Notes under the pieces: generated by a model
The model's input: only the letters and a program-made list of their open reading frames with translations
Databases searched by the model: none
Told to the model about the DNA's origin: nothing
Translations under genes and position numbers: made by a program
Assembly: GCA_014360825.1 (NCBI GenBank)
Contig: JACIWT010000010.1
Span: 57,623-121,622, forward strand
Reading direction: 5' to 3'
Origin: Chloroflexota bacterium
GTDB taxonomy: Bacteria > Chloroflexota > Anaerolineae > UBA2200 > JACIWT01
DNA: 64,000 bases
Shown: positions 43,468-55,265 of the stretch, in pieces
Position numbering within the stretch: the first letter of the stretch is position 1
Layout of the letters: each line of letters opens with the position of its first letter

Positions 43468-45679
43468 GATTAAACTAACTGCCAATGCGCTCACCGTTCT
43501 GGAAAAACGCTATCTAACCAAAGATGAAGACGGGCGCGTTTGTGAAACGCCGGCGGACCTGTTCTGGCGCGTGGCGCGAAACATCGCCCAGGCCGAAAAA
43601 CTATACGACAGCGCAGCCGACACCGAAGCGGTGGCACAAGCATTCTTCCGCCTGATGGCCACGCTGGATTTCCTGCCCAACTCTCCCACTTTAATGAATG
43701 CCGGTCGCAAGTTGCAGCAATTGTCGGCTTGTTTTGTGTTGCCTATCGAAGATTCGATGGTGAGCATTTTCGAGACGCTGAAACACACTGCTCTCATCCA
43801 CCAGAGCGGTGGCGGGACCGGCTTCTCCTTCAGTCGACTGCGGCCCCGCAATGATGTGGTGCGCTCTACCCACGGTATATCCAGTGGGCCCATCTCGTTC
43901 ATGCGGGTGTACGATGCGGCCACAGATGCTATCAAGCAGGGTGGCACGCGTCGCGGGGCAAACATGGCTATCTTGCGGGTGGATCACCCGGATATCGTGG
44001 AGTTCATCACTTGCAAGGCCCAGGAAGGAGTGCTTGCCAACTTCAATATCTCCGTGGGTGTAACAGATGCTTTTATGGCCGCCGTGGCGAATGACGAGGA
44101 ATATGGGCTTATCAACCCACGCACCGGTCAGGTAACAGAGAAAGTCCGTGCCCGCCAGATCTTCGACCTGATGGTGGAGATGGCCCACCGCAATGGTGAG
44201 CCAGGGGTGGTGTTTCTGGATCGCATCAACCAGTTTAACCCCACGCCCCTCGTCGGGCAGATCGAGGCTACCAACCCGTGTGGCGAGCAGCCGCTCCTAC
44301 CTTATGAGAGTTGTAATCTGGGTTCCATCAACTTGGCCCACATGGTACGAAATGGTGAGATAGATACCGAACATCTGGAGCGCACGGTGCGCCTGGCCGT
44401 CCGCTTTCTGGACAATGTCATTGATATGAACCGCTATCCTATCCCTCAGATCGAAGAGTTGACCAAGGCCAACCGCAAGATCGGCTTAGGGGTGATGGGT
44501 TTCGCGGATATGTTGGTCCAGTTGAGGGTTCCCTACGATTCCGAGGAGGCCCTCGAGATAGCCGAGCGGGTGATGGGCTTCATCCGCGACATAGCACGAG
44601 AGGCCTCAGAGGAGTTGGCAGCCGTGCGAGGCGCTTTCCCGAACTTTGCCGGCTCGATTTACGATAAGCCGGGTGCGCGCCCATTACGCCACGCCACTTG
44701 TACTACCGTCGCCCCGACCGGAACCATTAGTATTATCGCCGGCTGTTCCAGCGGTATCGAGCCTTTGTATGCCTTGAGTTATGTGCGGGCCCACGTGTTA
44801 GATTCCGACACCTTGCCCGTCGTGAACGATCTTTTCCTGGAGGTAGCGAAGTCCGAGGGGTTTTACTCCGACGACTTGATTCGCGAGGTGGCGGCTCGTG
44901 GGTCGGTGCGCGGGTTGCCGAGTGTGCCGGAATGGGTGCAACGGGTGTTCGTCACCGCCCATGAGATCGCGCCGGAATGGCATGTCCGCATCCAGGCAGC
45001 ATTCCAGAAATACACCGACAACGCAGTCAGCAAGACAATCAATTTTCCCAACAGTGCCACCGTGGAGGACGTGCGGCAGGCCTATTTGTTGGCTTATCAG
45101 ATGGGCTGCAAAGGGATCACGATCTACCGCGATGGCAGTCGCCAGACCCAGGTGCTCACGAAAGGTTTGGCTGTGCCCAAAGAGGAGGAAGGCAAGGGAA
45201 TCCGACGCAAGCCCCGGCCTCGTCCCACGATCACCAAGGGATGGACGGAGAAAGTGCCCATGGGTTGTGGGCGCAACCTGTACATCACCGTAAACGAAGA
45301 TGCGGAAGGCCTCTGTGAAGTCTTCTTGCAGATGGGCAAAAGCGGGGGATGTACAGCCTCTCAGTCCGAGGCTATCGGCCGGCTGATCTCGCTGGCCCTG
45401 CGGTCGGGGGTGAGCACAGACGAGATCATTGATCAGTTGAAGGGCATTCGTTGCCCCTCTCCCTCGTGGCATAACGGCAGTACCACCCTCTCCTGTGCCG
45501 ATGCCATTGGCAAGGCCCTGGAGCGCTACCGCAACGGGCGGGAGGGCAAGGGCGAGGAGAACGCCCATATTAAGAGCCTGACTGACATCTGCCCGGAGTG
45601 CCCGGAATGCGGGGGAATTATGCAGTTTCAAGAGGGATGCGCGATCTGCCGGGCGTGCGGGTATTCGCAGTGTGGCTGA
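43448..45679 (+). CDS. nrdJ: Vitamin B12-dependent (class II) ribonucleoside-diphosphate reductase
   Basis: A 743-residue class II reductase making deoxyribonucleotides with adenosylcobalamin as radical source, so it works with or without oxygen. Active-site cysteines are Cys95 (QLSACFVLP), the thiyl Cys278 ([14 protein letters not shown]) and Cys289 ([10 protein letters not shown]), 11 residues apart as in known class II enzymes. [18 protein letters not shown] is the substrate phosphate loop. A TSCPD-type domain and a Cys-rich tail ([19 protein letters not shown]) end the protein. Start GTG 43448 is chosen; the frame extends upstream inside nrdR. No B12-independent reductase is in the window. 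Confidence 0.95.
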   Translation: MEAQQTEIKLTANALTVLEKRYLTKDEDGRVCETPADLFWRVARNIAQAEKLYDSAADTEAVAQAFFRLMATLDFLPNSPTLMNAGRKLQQLSACFVLPIEDSMVSIFETLKHTALIHQSGGGTGFSFSRLRPRNDVVRSTHGISSGPISFMRVYDAATDAIKQGGTRRGANMAILRVDHPDIVEFITCKAQEGVLANFNISVGVTDAFMAAVANDEEYGLINPRTGQVTEKVRARQIFDLMVEMAHRNGEPGVVFLDRINQFNPTPLVGQIEATNPCGEQPLLPYESCNLGSINLAHMVRNGEIDTEHLERTVRLAVRFLDNVIDMNRYPIPQIEELTKANRKIGLGVMGFADMLVQLRVPYDSEEALEIAERVMGFIRDIAREASEELAAVRGAFPNFAGSIYDKPGARPLRHATCTTVAPTGTISIIAGCSSGIEPLYALSYVRAHVLDSDTLPVVNDLFLEVAKSEGFYSDDLIREVAARGSVRGLPSVPEWVQRVFVTAHEIAPEWHVRIQAAFQKYTDNAVSKTINFPNSATVEDVRQAYLLAYQMGCKGITIYRDGSRQTQVLTKGLAVPKEEEGKGIRRKPRPRPTITKGWTEKVPMGCGRNLYITVNEDAEGLCEVFLQMGKSGGCTASQSEAIGRLISLALRSGVSTDEIIDQLKGIRCPSPSWHNGSTTLSCADAIGKALERYRNGREGKGEENAHIKSLTDICPECPECGGIMQFQEGCAICRACGYSQCG

Positions 45680-45769
45680 GAGGCCATCTTCCGGCCCTCT
45701 GACGGGTGGAATAGCGTTGTGATGAGGCTCGTGCTCTTGAGGTTTGCTATCCGGATTTCAGCGCAGAAT

Positions 45770-45797
45770 TTGACAAAAAGAAAAATTGTGGTATAAT
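45770..45797 (+). promoter_or_regulatory. Consensus promoter of rpoB
   Basis: TTGACA (45770-45775), 16 bp, TATAAT (45792-45797). The transcript leader is about 160 nt; GCCTCC near 45839-45844 could pair with GGAGGC near 45894-45899, which is followed by TCGTTTTTT, so attenuation is possible. Confidence 0.8.
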
Positions 45798-45963
45798 TAA
45801 AATTCGATTTTTCAACCAAAGGTTCTGCCTGGATCGCGGCCTCCGAACGGCACATGGCTTACCTTGATAAAGGTTCTTTCGTTGCCGCCAGTGGAGGCTC
45901 GTTTTTTGCTGTTTGCTTTCATCGAACCCTCGTGGCAGGCACTACAAGGGGGGATAAGAATAG

Positions 45964-48900
45964 ATGGCAGTTTCAGTAAGGGGTGTCATCAATCGGAATA
46001 TGAGCGTGTTGAATAACCGTGTCCGGTCCTATGCTCGCATCCCTGACGTCCATCCGCTACCCAGTCTCATTGAGGTGCAGCGTACCTCCTATGAGTGGCT
46101 CATCAAGGAAGGATTGCGAGAACTCTTCGAGGAGATCTCGCCCATCGTCAGTTACAACGGCAACTTAGAGTTGCATTTCCTCGATTATCGCTTTGAGGAG
46201 CCCAAATATAGCGAGGAGGAGTGTCGCACCCGCGACATGACTTTTGCTGCCCCGCTCTACGTGCGGGCGCGGCTCATCAACAGGGAGACGGGTGGGGAAA
46301 TACCCGAGCAGGATGTTTACCTGGGCGATTTCCCGCTCATGACCAGCAATGGCACGTTCATCATCAACGGCGCAGAGCGCGTTGTCGTCAGCCAACTCAT
46401 TCGTTCCCCCGGCGCTTATTTCAAGGTGGAGGAAGATCGGGTTACCGGACGACTGCTCTGCATGGCCAAACTCATTCCCAACCGCGGGGCTTGGCTCGAG
46501 TTTGAGACCAGCAAACGCGACGTCATCTCGGTGAAGGTGGACCGCAAGCGCAAGATACCGATCACCGTTCTCCTGCGTGCGTTGGGCACCATCGAAGTGG
46601 AGGGCCAAGAAGCCGATAACGCCCTCATTGTAACTGGCACCGACGAGGAACTGTTATCCCTTTTCGCATCTGTGGACACGATGCCGGAACACTCCTACAT
46701 CCAGTCCACTATGGAGCGTGATCCGACCACAGATGCCGCCTCGGCCCTCGAAGAGTTCTTCAAGAGAATGCGTCCGGGCGACCCCGCCACCTTTGAAAAC
46801 GCTCGCAGTTATCTTAGCAGTCTGCTTTTTCATCCGCGGCGTTATGATCTGGGGAAGGTGGGCCGCTACAAGCTCAATAAGCATCTGGGGCTGGATGTGC
46901 CTCTGGATCATCGCACCCTTACCAAGCGCGACCTGATTAAGATTGTCGAGCGCATCATTCAGGTGAACAACGGCGTCGAGGACCCAGACGATATTGATCA
47001 TCTTGGCAACCGGCGTGTTAAGACCGTGGGCGAGTTGATCCAAAATCAGTTGCGCATCAGCCTGCTGCGTATGGAGCGTATGGTGCGTGACCGAATGAGC
47101 ACCCGCGATCCGGAGCAGGTAACTCCTGTGGCGCTCATCAATATTCGTCCGATCGTCGCTGGGTTGCGCGAGTTCTTTGGTGGCAGCCAGCTCTCACAAT
47201 TCATGGATCAGACGAACCCGCTGGCGGAACTAACCAACAAGCGCCGTCTCTCGGCATTGGGCCCCGGTGGCCTGCGCCGTGAGCGTGCCGGATTCGATGT
47301 GCGTGATGTGCACCACAGCCACTACGGCCGGATTTGTCCTATCGAAACCCCAGAAGGCCCAAACATCGGCCTCATCGGTTCCCTGTCCACTTATGCGCGG
47401 GTGAATGAGTATGGCTTCATTGAGACTCCATACCGCAAGGTGATCCATTCTCTCCCGCCCGACCCGAAACTGCTGGAGGGCCGCACTGTCCGCGAGCGGA
47501 TATTAGACCCCAAGACCGAGGAGGTCATCGCCGAGCCAGGCACAAAGATAGATGCCGCGTTGGCGAAGCGGATCAAGAAAGCGGGCGTTCGAGAAGTCAA
47601 AATAGTCCCAGTGGCCACAAACGAAGTGGTTTACCTAACGGCGGACGAAGAAGATCACTACGTTATCGCCCAGGCAAATGCTCGGCTGGATGACGATGGC
47701 CAGTTCTTGGATAAGCGCGTCTCCGTACGCTATCACCAGAATTTCCTCATGGAGGCGGTGGAAAAGGTAGACTATATGGACGTGTCGCCCAAGCAAATCG
47801 TGGGAGTGTCGGCGGCACTCATCCCATTCCTGGAGCACGACGACGCCAACCGCGCCTTGATGGGTTCCAACATGCAACGCCAGGCTGTGCCGCTCATTGC
47901 CCCTGAGGCTCCTCTGGTGGGCACGGCGATCGAAAAACCAGCCGCATTAGACTCTGGTCAAGTGATCATAGCGGAGAACGACGGCGAAGTCGTCAGCGTC
48001 ACAGGGCAGCGGATCGTTGTGCAAGGCAACGACGGACAAAAAGTCTATCATCTGCGCCGCTACAGTCGCACAAACCAAAGCACGTGCCTGGACCAACGTC
48101 CTATAGTGAACAAAGGTGACCATGTGAAAGCAGGAGACGTTCTCGCCGACTCCTCTTCCACTGACCGCGGTGAATTGGCCTTGGGTCAGAACGTAATCGT
48201 TGCGTTCTTATCCTGGGAGGGCGGCAACTACGAAGATGCCATTCTCATTAGCGAGGCGCTAGTCCGAAACGACAAGTTTACCTCTATCCACATCGAGAAG
48301 CATGAGGTCGAAGCGCGGGATACCAAACTGGGCCCCGAGGAAATCACCCGCGATATCCCAAACGTTGGCGAAGACGCGTTGCGAAACCTTGATGAAGAGG
48401 GTATCATCCGCATCGGTGCAGAGGTGGGACCGGGCGACATTCTGGTGGGCAAGATCACGCCGAAAGGCGAGACCGAACTGACCCCAGAGGAGAAATTATT
48501 GCGCGCCATCTTCGGCGAAAAGGCCTGGGAGGTCAAGGACTCTTCGTTGCGCCTACCACATGGCGAGCGCGGCAAGGTAGTGGACATCCGTACCTTCTCC
48601 CGCGAGGAGCATCCCGATATGGCTCCTGGCGTGGACAAGATGGTGCGCGTGAGCGTCGCCCAACGCCGCAAGATCACCGAGGGCGACAAGATGGCCGGTC
48701 GCCACGGCAATAAGGGCGTGATCTCCAAGGTGGTCTCCATTGCCGATATGCCCTACCTGGCCGACGGCACGCCCGTGGATATTATCTTGAATCCGCTTGG
48801 AGTGCCCGCCCGTATGAATGTGGGCCAGATTCTGGAAGCTCACTTGGGGTGGGCGGCCAGTCGTATGGGCTTTCGAGCCGTGTCACCGGTATTCGACGGC

Positions 48901-49878
48901 GCGGATGAGACGGAAATCATGGGCGAATTGGCACGCGCTTGGCTGATAGATCGGGCGTGGGAAGACGCAACCCGGCGCGCGTGGCAGTGGCTGCACGAGC
49001 AAGATGTGGACACCACCGACCTGGAGGATGACGAAGAGGCGCGGCGTGTGTACTTGCGCCACGTGTTAGAAGTACCTGACGACCAGGATGTGGATGAGGT
49101 CGTTTCCGATTGGGCCTCGGCACGCTGGGCCTGGCTGGCGCAGTGGCTGAAAGAACGCGGGTACGATATCCGTTCCATTCAATCCACCATCGAAACCGAC
49201 CTGCCTGTTTCAGAGCGAGGGAAGGCCGACCAGAGGGCAGTGAATCTGTGTCTGCGTCTGTGGCTTGAGGACCATGGCGTGGATGTATCGAATCTATCCG
49301 ACCAGGACATCGAGGACAAGGCAGCGCGCGTCAGCCTGGAAGTCAAAGAACCCCTGCCGATATCGGGCAAGATGATCCTCTACGATGGCAAGACCGGGGA
49401 GCCTTTCGACCGCCCAGTGACCGTAGGCATCATTTATATGATGAAACTGGCGCACCTGGTGGAAGACAAAGTGCACGCCCGCTCCACAGGGCCGTACTCG
49501 CTGGTCACACAACAGCCCTTGGGTGGAAAGGCCCAGTTGGGTGGCCAGCGTTTCGGAGAAATGGAGGTTTGGGCTCTGGAGGCCTATGGCGCGGCCCACA
49601 CCCTACAGGAGATGCTCACCGTCAAATCAGACGATGTGACTGGCCGGGTCAAGACCTATGAGGCTATCGTGAAGGGCGAACGGATCAGCGAACCCGGCAT
49701 ACCAGAATCTTTCCGCGTCTTGGTGAAGGAATTGCAGAGCCTGGCGTTATCCGTTGAGGTTTTGAATGAGAACGGTGAGCGAATCCAGTTTGGGCGTGAG
49801 GAGAGTGAGGAGCCATTGCCCAGGCTGGGCTTGGGGTTGGGTGTGCCTGGATTTGCACGCGAGAGGACCTTTGGATAA
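45964..49878 (+). CDS. rpoB: DNA-directed RNA polymerase beta subunit
   Basis: RpoB, 1304 residues, part of the core RNA polymerase. The rifampicin region reads [20 protein letters not shown] then [19 protein letters not shown], with Asn where E. coli has His526. RHGNKGVIS and the C-terminal [20 protein letters not shown] are intact. Between PVFDGA (about residue 975) and [11 protein letters not shown] (about 1140) there are roughly 135 extra residues compared with Bacillus RpoB. These are helical and acidic and contain three look-alike WL(x)n segments. rpoC does not follow; rpsL does, after 202 bp. Confidence 0.97.
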   Translation: MAVSVRGVINRNMSVLNNRVRSYARIPDVHPLPSLIEVQRTSYEWLIKEGLRELFEEISPIVSYNGNLELHFLDYRFEEPKYSEEECRTRDMTFAAPLYVRARLINRETGGEIPEQDVYLGDFPLMTSNGTFIINGAERVVVSQLIRSPGAYFKVEEDRVTGRLLCMAKLIPNRGAWLEFETSKRDVISVKVDRKRKIPITVLLRALGTIEVEGQEADNALIVTGTDEELLSLFASVDTMPEHSYIQSTMERDPTTDAASALEEFFKRMRPGDPATFENARSYLSSLLFHPRRYDLGKVGRYKLNKHLGLDVPLDHRTLTKRDLIKIVERIIQVNNGVEDPDDIDHLGNRRVKTVGELIQNQLRISLLRMERMVRDRMSTRDPEQVTPVALINIRPIVAGLREFFGGSQLSQFMDQTNPLAELTNKRRLSALGPGGLRRERAGFDVRDVHHSHYGRICPIETPEGPNIGLIGSLSTYARVNEYGFIETPYRKVIHSLPPDPKLLEGRTVRERILDPKTEEVIAEPGTKIDAALAKRIKKAGVREVKIVPVATNEVVYLTADEEDHYVIAQANARLDDDGQFLDKRVSVRYHQNFLMEAVEKVDYMDVSPKQIVGVSAALIPFLEHDDANRALMGSNMQRQAVPLIAPEAPLVGTAIEKPAALDSGQVIIAENDGEVVSVTGQRIVVQGNDGQKVYHLRRYSRTNQSTCLDQRPIVNKGDHVKAGDVLADSSSTDRGELALGQNVIVAFLSWEGGNYEDAILISEALVRNDKFTSIHIEKHEVEARDTKLGPEEITRDIPNVGEDALRNLDEEGIIRIGAEVGPGDILVGKITPKGETELTPEEKLLRAIFGEKAWEVKDSSLRLPHGERGKVVDIRTFSREEHPDMAPGVDKMVRVSVAQRRKITEGDKMAGRHGNKGVISKVVSIADMPYLADGTPVDIILNPLGVPARMNVGQILEAHLGWAASRMGFRAVSPVFDGADETEIMGELARAWLIDRAWEDATRRAWQWLHEQDVDTTDLEDDEEARRVYLRHVLEVPDDQDVDEVVSDWASARWAWLAQWLKERGYDIRSIQSTIETDLPVSERGKADQRAVNLCLRLWLEDHGVDVSNLSDQDIEDKAARVSLEVKEPLPISGKMILYDGKTGEPFDRPVTVGIIYMMKLAHLVEDKVHARSTGPYSLVTQQPLGGKAQLGGQRFGEMEVWALEAYGAAHTLQEMLTVKSDDVTGRVKTYEAIVKGERISEPGIPESFRVLVKELQSLALSVEVLNENGERIQFGREESEEPLPRLGLGLGVPGFARERTFG

Positions 49879-49911
49879 ACGCGCCTCTCTACCACATGCG
49901 ATACAGGGTAA

Positions 49912-49939
49912 TTGACAATTTTCACAATGTATATATACT
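49912..49939 (+). promoter_or_regulatory. Promoter of the rpsL-rpsG-fusA operon
   Basis: TTGACA (49912-49917), 16 bp, TATACT (49934-49939), 141 bp before rpsL. Confidence 0.7.
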
Positions 49940-50001
49940 TTAAATGTTTCATCCCGCTGTGAACTTGAGCGGGTGTGAACTTTCTTACCGAGTACGAGCA
50001 T

Positions 50002-50036
50002 CGCCGAGGCGCTGCTTGTTCAGAGCGGCCTCGGCG
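50002..50036 (+). promoter_or_regulatory. Hairpin in the rpsL leader
   Basis: CGCCGAGGC pairs perfectly with GCCTCGGCG (9 bp), followed by TCTTAT. It could be an attenuator or an autoregulatory site of the str operon. Confidence 0.45.
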
Positions 50037-50080
50037 TCTTATGCCTATTATTCACAAGCCTTGTAGAAGGAGGGCTTATC

Positions 50081-50497
50081 TTGCCGACGATCAATCAATT
50101 GGTGAGAAAAGGACGCAAAGAAAAGTTACAGAAAAGCAAAGCGCCCGCTCTGCGCCTCTCATACAACGCGCTCAAGGGTCGGTACACTCGGGGGCGGAAT
50201 CCAATGAAGCGCGGCGTTTGCACGCAGGTCAAGACGATGACCCCGAAGAAGCCTAACTCGGCCCTGCGGAAAATCGCCCGTGTGCGCCTGACCAGTGGAA
50301 TCGAAGTTACAGCCTACATTCCCGGCGAGGGCCACAATTTGCAGGAACACTCGGTGGTGTTGGTGCGCGGTGGCCGGGTCAAGGATTTACCTGGCGTGCG
50401 CTATCACATCGTCCGCGGAGCATTGGATGCTGCCGGCGTCGAGAATCGCCAGCGCGGGCGTTCGAAATACGGTTCTAAGCGACCAAAGAAGTCCTAA
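50081..50497 (+). CDS. rpsL: Ribosomal protein S12
   Basis: A 138-residue S12 of the 30S decoding centre. The core [20 protein letters not shown] and [20 protein letters not shown] are intact. An insertion of roughly a dozen residues ([16 protein letters not shown]) lies before KRGVC, longer than the E. coli form; such an insert occurs in some lineages. The start is TTG at 50081 with AAGGAGG seven bases upstream. No residues at the usual streptomycin-resistance positions look altered ([13 protein letters not shown]). Confidence 0.96.
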   Translation: MPTINQLVRKGRKEKLQKSKAPALRLSYNALKGRYTRGRNPMKRGVCTQVKTMTPKKPNSALRKIARVRLTSGIEVTAYIPGEGHNLQEHSVVLVRGGRVKDLPGVRYHIVRGALDAAGVENRQRGRSKYGSKRPKKS

Positions 50498-50542
50498 CTT
50501 ATACTGGGCATGATTTTGCCTTCTCTGTGCAAGGAGAGTGGA

Positions 50543-51013
50543 ATGCCGAGACGTGGTACTGTCATCCGTCGGGTGCCAGCGCCCGACACCAAATATAATA
50601 GCATCTTAGCGGCCCGATTCATCAACAAATTGATGCAACGTGGCAAGAAGAGCGTGGCGGAACGCATCTTCTACGAAGCCATGGACATTATCGAGTCGCG
50701 GGTCAACAAGGCTCCATTGGAAATCTTCGAACAAGCCATCCACAACGTGGCGCCCGTTTTAGAGGTGAAACCTCGGCGCGTCGGTGGTGCAACCTATCAG
50801 GTTCCTGTGGAGATTCAAGGAGACCGCCGTTTCTCTTTGGCCATGCGCTGGCTCATCCAGTCGGCACGCAGCCGACCGGGCAAGTCCATGGCCGAGAAAC
50901 TGGCCAACGAACTCATGGATGCTTCCAAGGGCACGGGGGCCGCTATCAAGAAGAAGGAAGACACACACAAGATGGCGGAGGCCAACAAAGCCTTTGCCCA
51001 CTACCGGTGGTAG
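50543..51013 (+). CDS. rpsG: Ribosomal protein S7
   Basis: A 156-residue S7, the usual length. It nucleates assembly of the 30S head. [20 protein letters not shown] opens it; [19 protein letters not shown] and [20 protein letters not shown] are diagnostic. Start ATG 50543 has AAGGAG upstream. It is in the usual str order between rpsL and fusA. Confidence 0.97.
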   Translation: MPRRGTVIRRVPAPDTKYNSILAARFINKLMQRGKKSVAERIFYEAMDIIESRVNKAPLEIFEQAIHNVAPVLEVKPRRVGGATYQVPVEIQGDRRFSLAMRWLIQSARSRPGKSMAEKLANELMDASKGTGAAIKKKEDTHKMAEANKAFAHYRW

Positions 51014-51082
51014 CCCAAGGCTGGCACACCTATTGCCGATGGAGTGACGCTGGCGTCGCATTTGCCAAGGCCGGGGTGTAAG

Positions 51083-53179
51083 ATGTCCAGGCTCGCGCCT
51101 CTAGAGAAGGTCAGGAATATAGGCATTATCGCTCATATTGATGCGGGTAAGACCACCACCACGGAGCGCATCCTGTTCTACACCGGCCGCACGCACCGCA
51201 TGGGCAATGTGGACGAGGGCACAACGGTCACCGATTGGATGGAGCAGGAGCGAGAGCGCGGTATCACTATCCAGTCGGCGGCTGTTACTACGCTCTGGCG
51301 TGATTGCCAGATTAACATCATTGATACACCGGGCCACATAGATTTCACTGCCGAGGTCCAGCGTAGCCTGCGCGTGTTGGATGGAGGGGTGGTCATTTTC
51401 GATGCTGTGGCCGGGGTGGAACCGCAGTCCGAGACCGTGTGGCGGCAGGCCGACCGTTTCGGAGTGCCGCGTATCTGTTTCATTAACAAATTAGACCGTA
51501 CAGGGGCTGATTATTGGCGTTCAGTCAGGAGCATTGAGGATCGTCTTGGAGCACGCACGGCTGTGGTCCAGATGCCCATCGGCATAGAAGGGCATTTCAG
51601 GGGGTTGGTAGATCTCATCGAGAACCGCGCCGTGATTTATCTGGACGATCTGGGCACCCAATTGGAAAGCACCGCTGTGCCCCCGGAACTCCAGGAGGAG
51701 GCGGCCCAACGCCGCGAGGCGTTGATCGAACGGGTGGCAGAAACCGACGAGGCGTTAACCCTAAAATATCTGGAAGGTGAAGAGATAACGCCTGCGGACC
51801 TCCGTGCCTCTCTCCGTGCGGCCACAATCAGTGGCCAGTTGTTCCCCGTCTTAGGGGGAGCAGCCTTGCGCAACAAGGGCGTGCAATTGCTGCTCGACGC
51901 GATCGTGGATTATTTGCCCTCCCCGCTGGATATTCCACCAGTGCAAGGAGTAGATCCGCGCACTGGCACACCGATCGAACGGCGACGTAGCACCCAAGAT
52001 CCTTTCACTGCCTTGGCATTCAAAATCCAGACCGATCCCTTTGTGGGACGACTGACCTACATCCGGGTGTATTCCGGTCGCCTGAAGGCGGGGATGCGAG
52101 TGTTGAACGCCACCAGAGACCGCAAGGAGCGAGTAGGGCGTATCTTGCGCATGTATGCCAACCGCCGGGAGGAGATGGAGGAAGTCGAAGCCGGCGATAT
52201 CGCCGCGTTGCCAGCCCTGCGCTGGACGTTCACAGGTGACACGATATGCCACGAGAATTACCCGGTCGTTTTGGAAGCCATTCGGTTCCCAGAACCCGTG
52301 ATCTCGGTGGCCATTGAGCCGAAGACGAAGGCGGACCAGGATAAAGTCAGTGACGCATTGAAGCGCCTGGAGGAGGAGGATCCTACCTTTCGCGTCCGCA
52401 CCGATGCGGAGACAGGCCAGACGATCATCTCAGGTATGGGCGAACTGCACCTGGAAGTGTTGGTGGATCGGCTGCTCCGCGAGTTCAAGGTCCAGGCCAC
52501 CGTCAGCAAGCCACAGGTGTCCTATCGGGAGACGATCACCAAGCCCATGCGCGCGGAGGGGCGATTCATCCGACAAACGGGGGGCGCTGGGCAATACGGT
52601 GTGGTGTGGCTGGAACTCGAACCACGACCTAAGGGTACCGGATTCGAGTTCGAAAACGCTCTGAAGGGAGGGACCATCCCCCAAGAGTTTGTACCCGCTG
52701 TAGAACAAGGTGTGCGCGAGGCAATGGAAAGCGGGGTCTTGGCCGGATATCCGCTTGTGGACATGCGGGTCAGGTTGGTAGATGCCCAATATCACGAGGT
52801 GGACTCCTCGGAACTGTCTTTCAAAATGGCGGGGTCGTTGGCTTTGCGCAATGGCGTAGCGCAGGCGGAGCCCGTGCTCTTGGAACCCATCATGAAGATA
52901 GAGGTGGTGGTACCCGAAGAAGCCACCGGCGAAGTAATCGGCGATCTGAATGCCCGACGGGCCACGATTGATGGCATGCAATCCCGCGCCGATGGGATGC
53001 AAGTGATTGACGCCCACGTCCCCTTGGCGGAGACATTCGGCTACGCAACCGATCTGCGCTCCTTGACCCAAGGGCGCGGCTCGTTCACAATGGAATTCGA
53101 CCATTACGCTGAATTGCCCAGGGAGATGATGGAACGCATTCTTGGGGGCGCGCGATATGTTTCCCGGCGGACAGGATAG
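51083..53179 (+). CDS. fusA: Elongation factor G
   Basis: A 698-residue translational GTPase driving translocation. GTPase motifs are [19 protein letters not shown] (G1), DTPGHIDFT (G3) and NKLDRTGAD (G4). Domain IV has VRQT-like [20 protein letters not shown], and the C-terminus ends [17 protein letters not shown]. Start ATG 51083; an earlier frame is not conserved. It is separated from tuf by a promoter, so tuf is transcribed more strongly than from the str operon alone. Confidence 0.97.
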   Translation: MSRLAPLEKVRNIGIIAHIDAGKTTTTERILFYTGRTHRMGNVDEGTTVTDWMEQERERGITIQSAAVTTLWRDCQINIIDTPGHIDFTAEVQRSLRVLDGGVVIFDAVAGVEPQSETVWRQADRFGVPRICFINKLDRTGADYWRSVRSIEDRLGARTAVVQMPIGIEGHFRGLVDLIENRAVIYLDDLGTQLESTAVPPELQEEAAQRREALIERVAETDEALTLKYLEGEEITPADLRASLRAATISGQLFPVLGGAALRNKGVQLLLDAIVDYLPSPLDIPPVQGVDPRTGTPIERRRSTQDPFTALAFKIQTDPFVGRLTYIRVYSGRLKAGMRVLNATRDRKERVGRILRMYANRREEMEEVEAGDIAALPALRWTFTGDTICHENYPVVLEAIRFPEPVISVAIEPKTKADQDKVSDALKRLEEEDPTFRVRTDAETGQTIISGMGELHLEVLVDRLLREFKVQATVSKPQVSYRETITKPMRAEGRFIRQTGGAGQYGVVWLELEPRPKGTGFEFENALKGGTIPQEFVPAVEQGVREAMESGVLAGYPLVDMRVRLVDAQYHEVDSSELSFKMAGSLALRNGVAQAEPVLLEPIMKIEVVVPEEATGEVIGDLNARRATIDGMQSRADGMQVIDAHVPLAETFGYATDLRSLTQGRGSFTMEFDHYAELPREMMERILGGARYVSRRTG

Positions 53180-53248
53180 AAAGGGGAATCGAGATCCTTC
53201 CACTCTGCGAGAGAGTGGGAACGATTTGGATTGACCACTACATGTAAC

Positions 53249-53276
53249 TTGCCAAAATTTGAATTTTGATTATAAT
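53249..53276 (+). promoter_or_regulatory. Promoter of tuf
   Basis: TTGCCA (53249-53254), 16 bp, TATAAT (53271-53276), 65 bp before the tuf ATG. Confidence 0.7.
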
Positions 53277-53340
53277 TCCGCGTTTGTGCCAGTGAATTTG
53301 AGCAATCATCGTTTTCAAGTGACGAAAGGAGAACCACCTT

Positions 53341-54543
53341 ATGGCGAAGCAGAAATTTGAGCGCACGAAGCCACACGTGAACGTGGGCACCATTGGTCAT
53401 GTGGACCATGGCAAGACCACCTTGACGGCTGCCATCACCAAAGTGTTGGCGATGAAAGGTCTGGCCCAGTTCCGGCCCTACGATTCGATTGACAACGCTC
53501 CGGAGGAGAAGGCGCGGGGGCTGACCATTGCCATCTCCCACGTGGAGTACGAGACTCCGGAGCGGCACTACGCCCATGTGGACTGCCCAGGTCATGCCGA
53601 CTACATCAAGAACATGATCACCGGGGCGGCACAGATGGATGGGGCCATCCTGGTGGTGAGCGCGCCAGATGGGCCCATGCCGCAGACGCGGGAGCACATT
53701 TTGTTAGCCCGCCAGGTGGAAGTGCCGAGCATGGTGGTGTTCCTGAACAAAGTGGACCTGATGGATGACCCGGAACTATTGGAGTTGGTGGAGTTAGAGC
53801 TCCGGGAGTTGTTGACCAGTTACGGTTTCCCTGGCGATGAGATCCCCATCGTGAAAGGGTCGGCGCTGAAGGCGTTGGAGAGCCCATCTACGGACCCCAA
53901 CGCGCCGGAGTACCAGTGCATTTGGGAGTTGACGAGGGCGGTGGATCACTACATCCCGACGCCGGTGCGGGAGATGGACAAGCCTTTCTTGATGCCGATC
54001 GAGGATGTGTTTGGGATCAAGGGGCGCGGGACGGTGGTGACTGGGCGTATCGAGCGCGGCACGGTGAAAGTAGGGGACGAGGTGGAGATCGTCGGGCTGC
54101 GGGAGGATGTGCGGCGGACGGTGGTGACCGGTGTAGAGATGTTCCGCAAGACGTTGGACTACGGTCAGGCGGGGGACAATGTAGGTTGCCTGCTGCGTGG
54201 GATCGAGCGCGAGGAAGTGGAGCGCGGGCAGGTGTTGGCCAAGCCGGGGAGCATCAAGCCGCACACCGAGTTTATGGGAGAGGTGTACGTGTTGAAGAAG
54301 GAAGAAGGTGGGCGGCACACGCCGTTCTTCACGGGATACCGGCCGCAGTTCTACATCCGGACGATGGACGTGACGGGAAGCATCGAGTTGCCGGAAGGGG
54401 TGGAGATGGTGATGCCTGGGGACAACGTGAACATGAAAGTGCGCTTGATCGTCCCCGTGGCTTTGGAGCAGGGCTCGCGGTTCGCCATCCGTGAGGGTGG
54501 GCGCACTGTGGGCGCTGGTGTGATCACGAAAATCGTCGAGTAG
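53341..54543 (+). CDS. tuf: Elongation factor Tu
   Basis: A 400-residue EF-Tu delivering aminoacyl-tRNA. GTPase motifs are [14 protein letters not shown] (G1), [20 protein letters not shown] (G3) and NKVDLMDD (G4). Domain 2/3 markers are [18 protein letters not shown] and [12 protein letters not shown] at the end. AAAGGAG precedes the ATG. The gene uses a very G-rich codon set in its middle part, unlike its flanks, as expected of a highly expressed gene or of gene conversion with a second tuf copy elsewhere. Confidence 0.98.
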   Translation: MAKQKFERTKPHVNVGTIGHVDHGKTTLTAAITKVLAMKGLAQFRPYDSIDNAPEEKARGLTIAISHVEYETPERHYAHVDCPGHADYIKNMITGAAQMDGAILVVSAPDGPMPQTREHILLARQVEVPSMVVFLNKVDLMDDPELLELVELELRELLTSYGFPGDEIPIVKGSALKALESPSTDPNAPEYQCIWELTRAVDHYIPTPVREMDKPFLMPIEDVFGIKGRGTVVTGRIERGTVKVGDEVEIVGLREDVRRTVVTGVEMFRKTLDYGQAGDNVGCLLRGIEREEVERGQVLAKPGSIKPHTEFMGEVYVLKKEEGGRHTPFFTGYRPQFYIRTMDVTGSIELPEGVEMVMPGDNVNMKVRLIVPVALEQGSRFAIREGGRTVGAGVITKIVE

Positions 54544-54581
54544 GTAGAAAGAGGGGAAAGGGTCTCTGAACCCGAGTAGAT

Positions 54582-54746
54582 ATGGCGAAAAAAGAGAACC
54601 GCATTGTGATTACTCTCGCCTGCACCGAGTGCAAAGAGAGAACTTATACTACAACCAAGAACCGCAAGAACGATCCTGGGCGTATTGAACTGCAGAAATA
54701 CTGTCCACGATGCCGGAAGCACACGTTACATCGTGAGGCGAAGTAA
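54582..54746 (+). CDS. rpmG: Ribosomal protein L33
   Basis: A 54-residue L33 of the large subunit. The reading is [20 protein letters not shown], then [10 protein letters not shown], ending [16 protein letters not shown]. The two CxxC pairs (CTEC, CPRC) mark the zinc-binding form. It lies between tuf and tRNA-Trp, a common position before secE. Confidence 0.96.
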   Translation: MAKKENRIVITLACTECKERTYTTTKNRKNDPGRIELQKYCPRCRKHTLHREAK

Positions 54747-54785
54747 GGCCGAAACTACAGTCATAAAACCTACATTGCAGAATAA

Positions 54786-54859
<74 letters not shown>

Positions 54860-55008
54860 CTGAACCCATAAGACACCGTATCGAAAACCAGGCGATTCTT
54901 ATCGCCAGTATTTCGGGCGTTTCTCATAGTCGCCGGGTAACGGTACGGTGTCTTTGGGATGCGTATCTGTTCGGGAAAACACAGATCAAAATTATGGAGT
55001 GAGATCCG

Positions 55009-55248
55009 GTGGCCAAAGCGAAGGAAACAAAGCCCACGCGCGAACATAAAGAGAATCGAATCGTGCGGTATCTCAAAGAAGTGCGATCCGAGTTGATGAA
55101 GGTGACCTGGCCCAGCCGCAGCGAGACGTTTACGCTGACGATTGTAGTCCTAGTCACCACGGTGGCCATGAGCGGATTCTTAGCCGTTGTAGATTGGGGT
55201 TTTTCCCAGTTGATCCGAGTTATCTTACAGATTACAACAGGAAGTTGA
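55009..55248 (+). CDS. secE: Preprotein translocase subunit SecE
   Basis: A 79-residue SecE, which clamps SecY in the Sec channel. The basic N-terminal half includes RYLKEVRSELMKVTWPSRSE, the family signature, followed by one membrane helix (FTLTIVVLVTTVAMSGFLAV). Start GTG 55009 with GGAG upstream. nusG begins 17 bp later, the usual pair. Confidence 0.93.
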   Translation: MAKAKETKPTREHKENRIVRYLKEVRSELMKVTWPSRSETFTLTIVVLVTTVAMSGFLAVVDWGFSQLIRVILQITTGS

Positions 55249-55265
55249 ATTCTTATCGTGGATCT

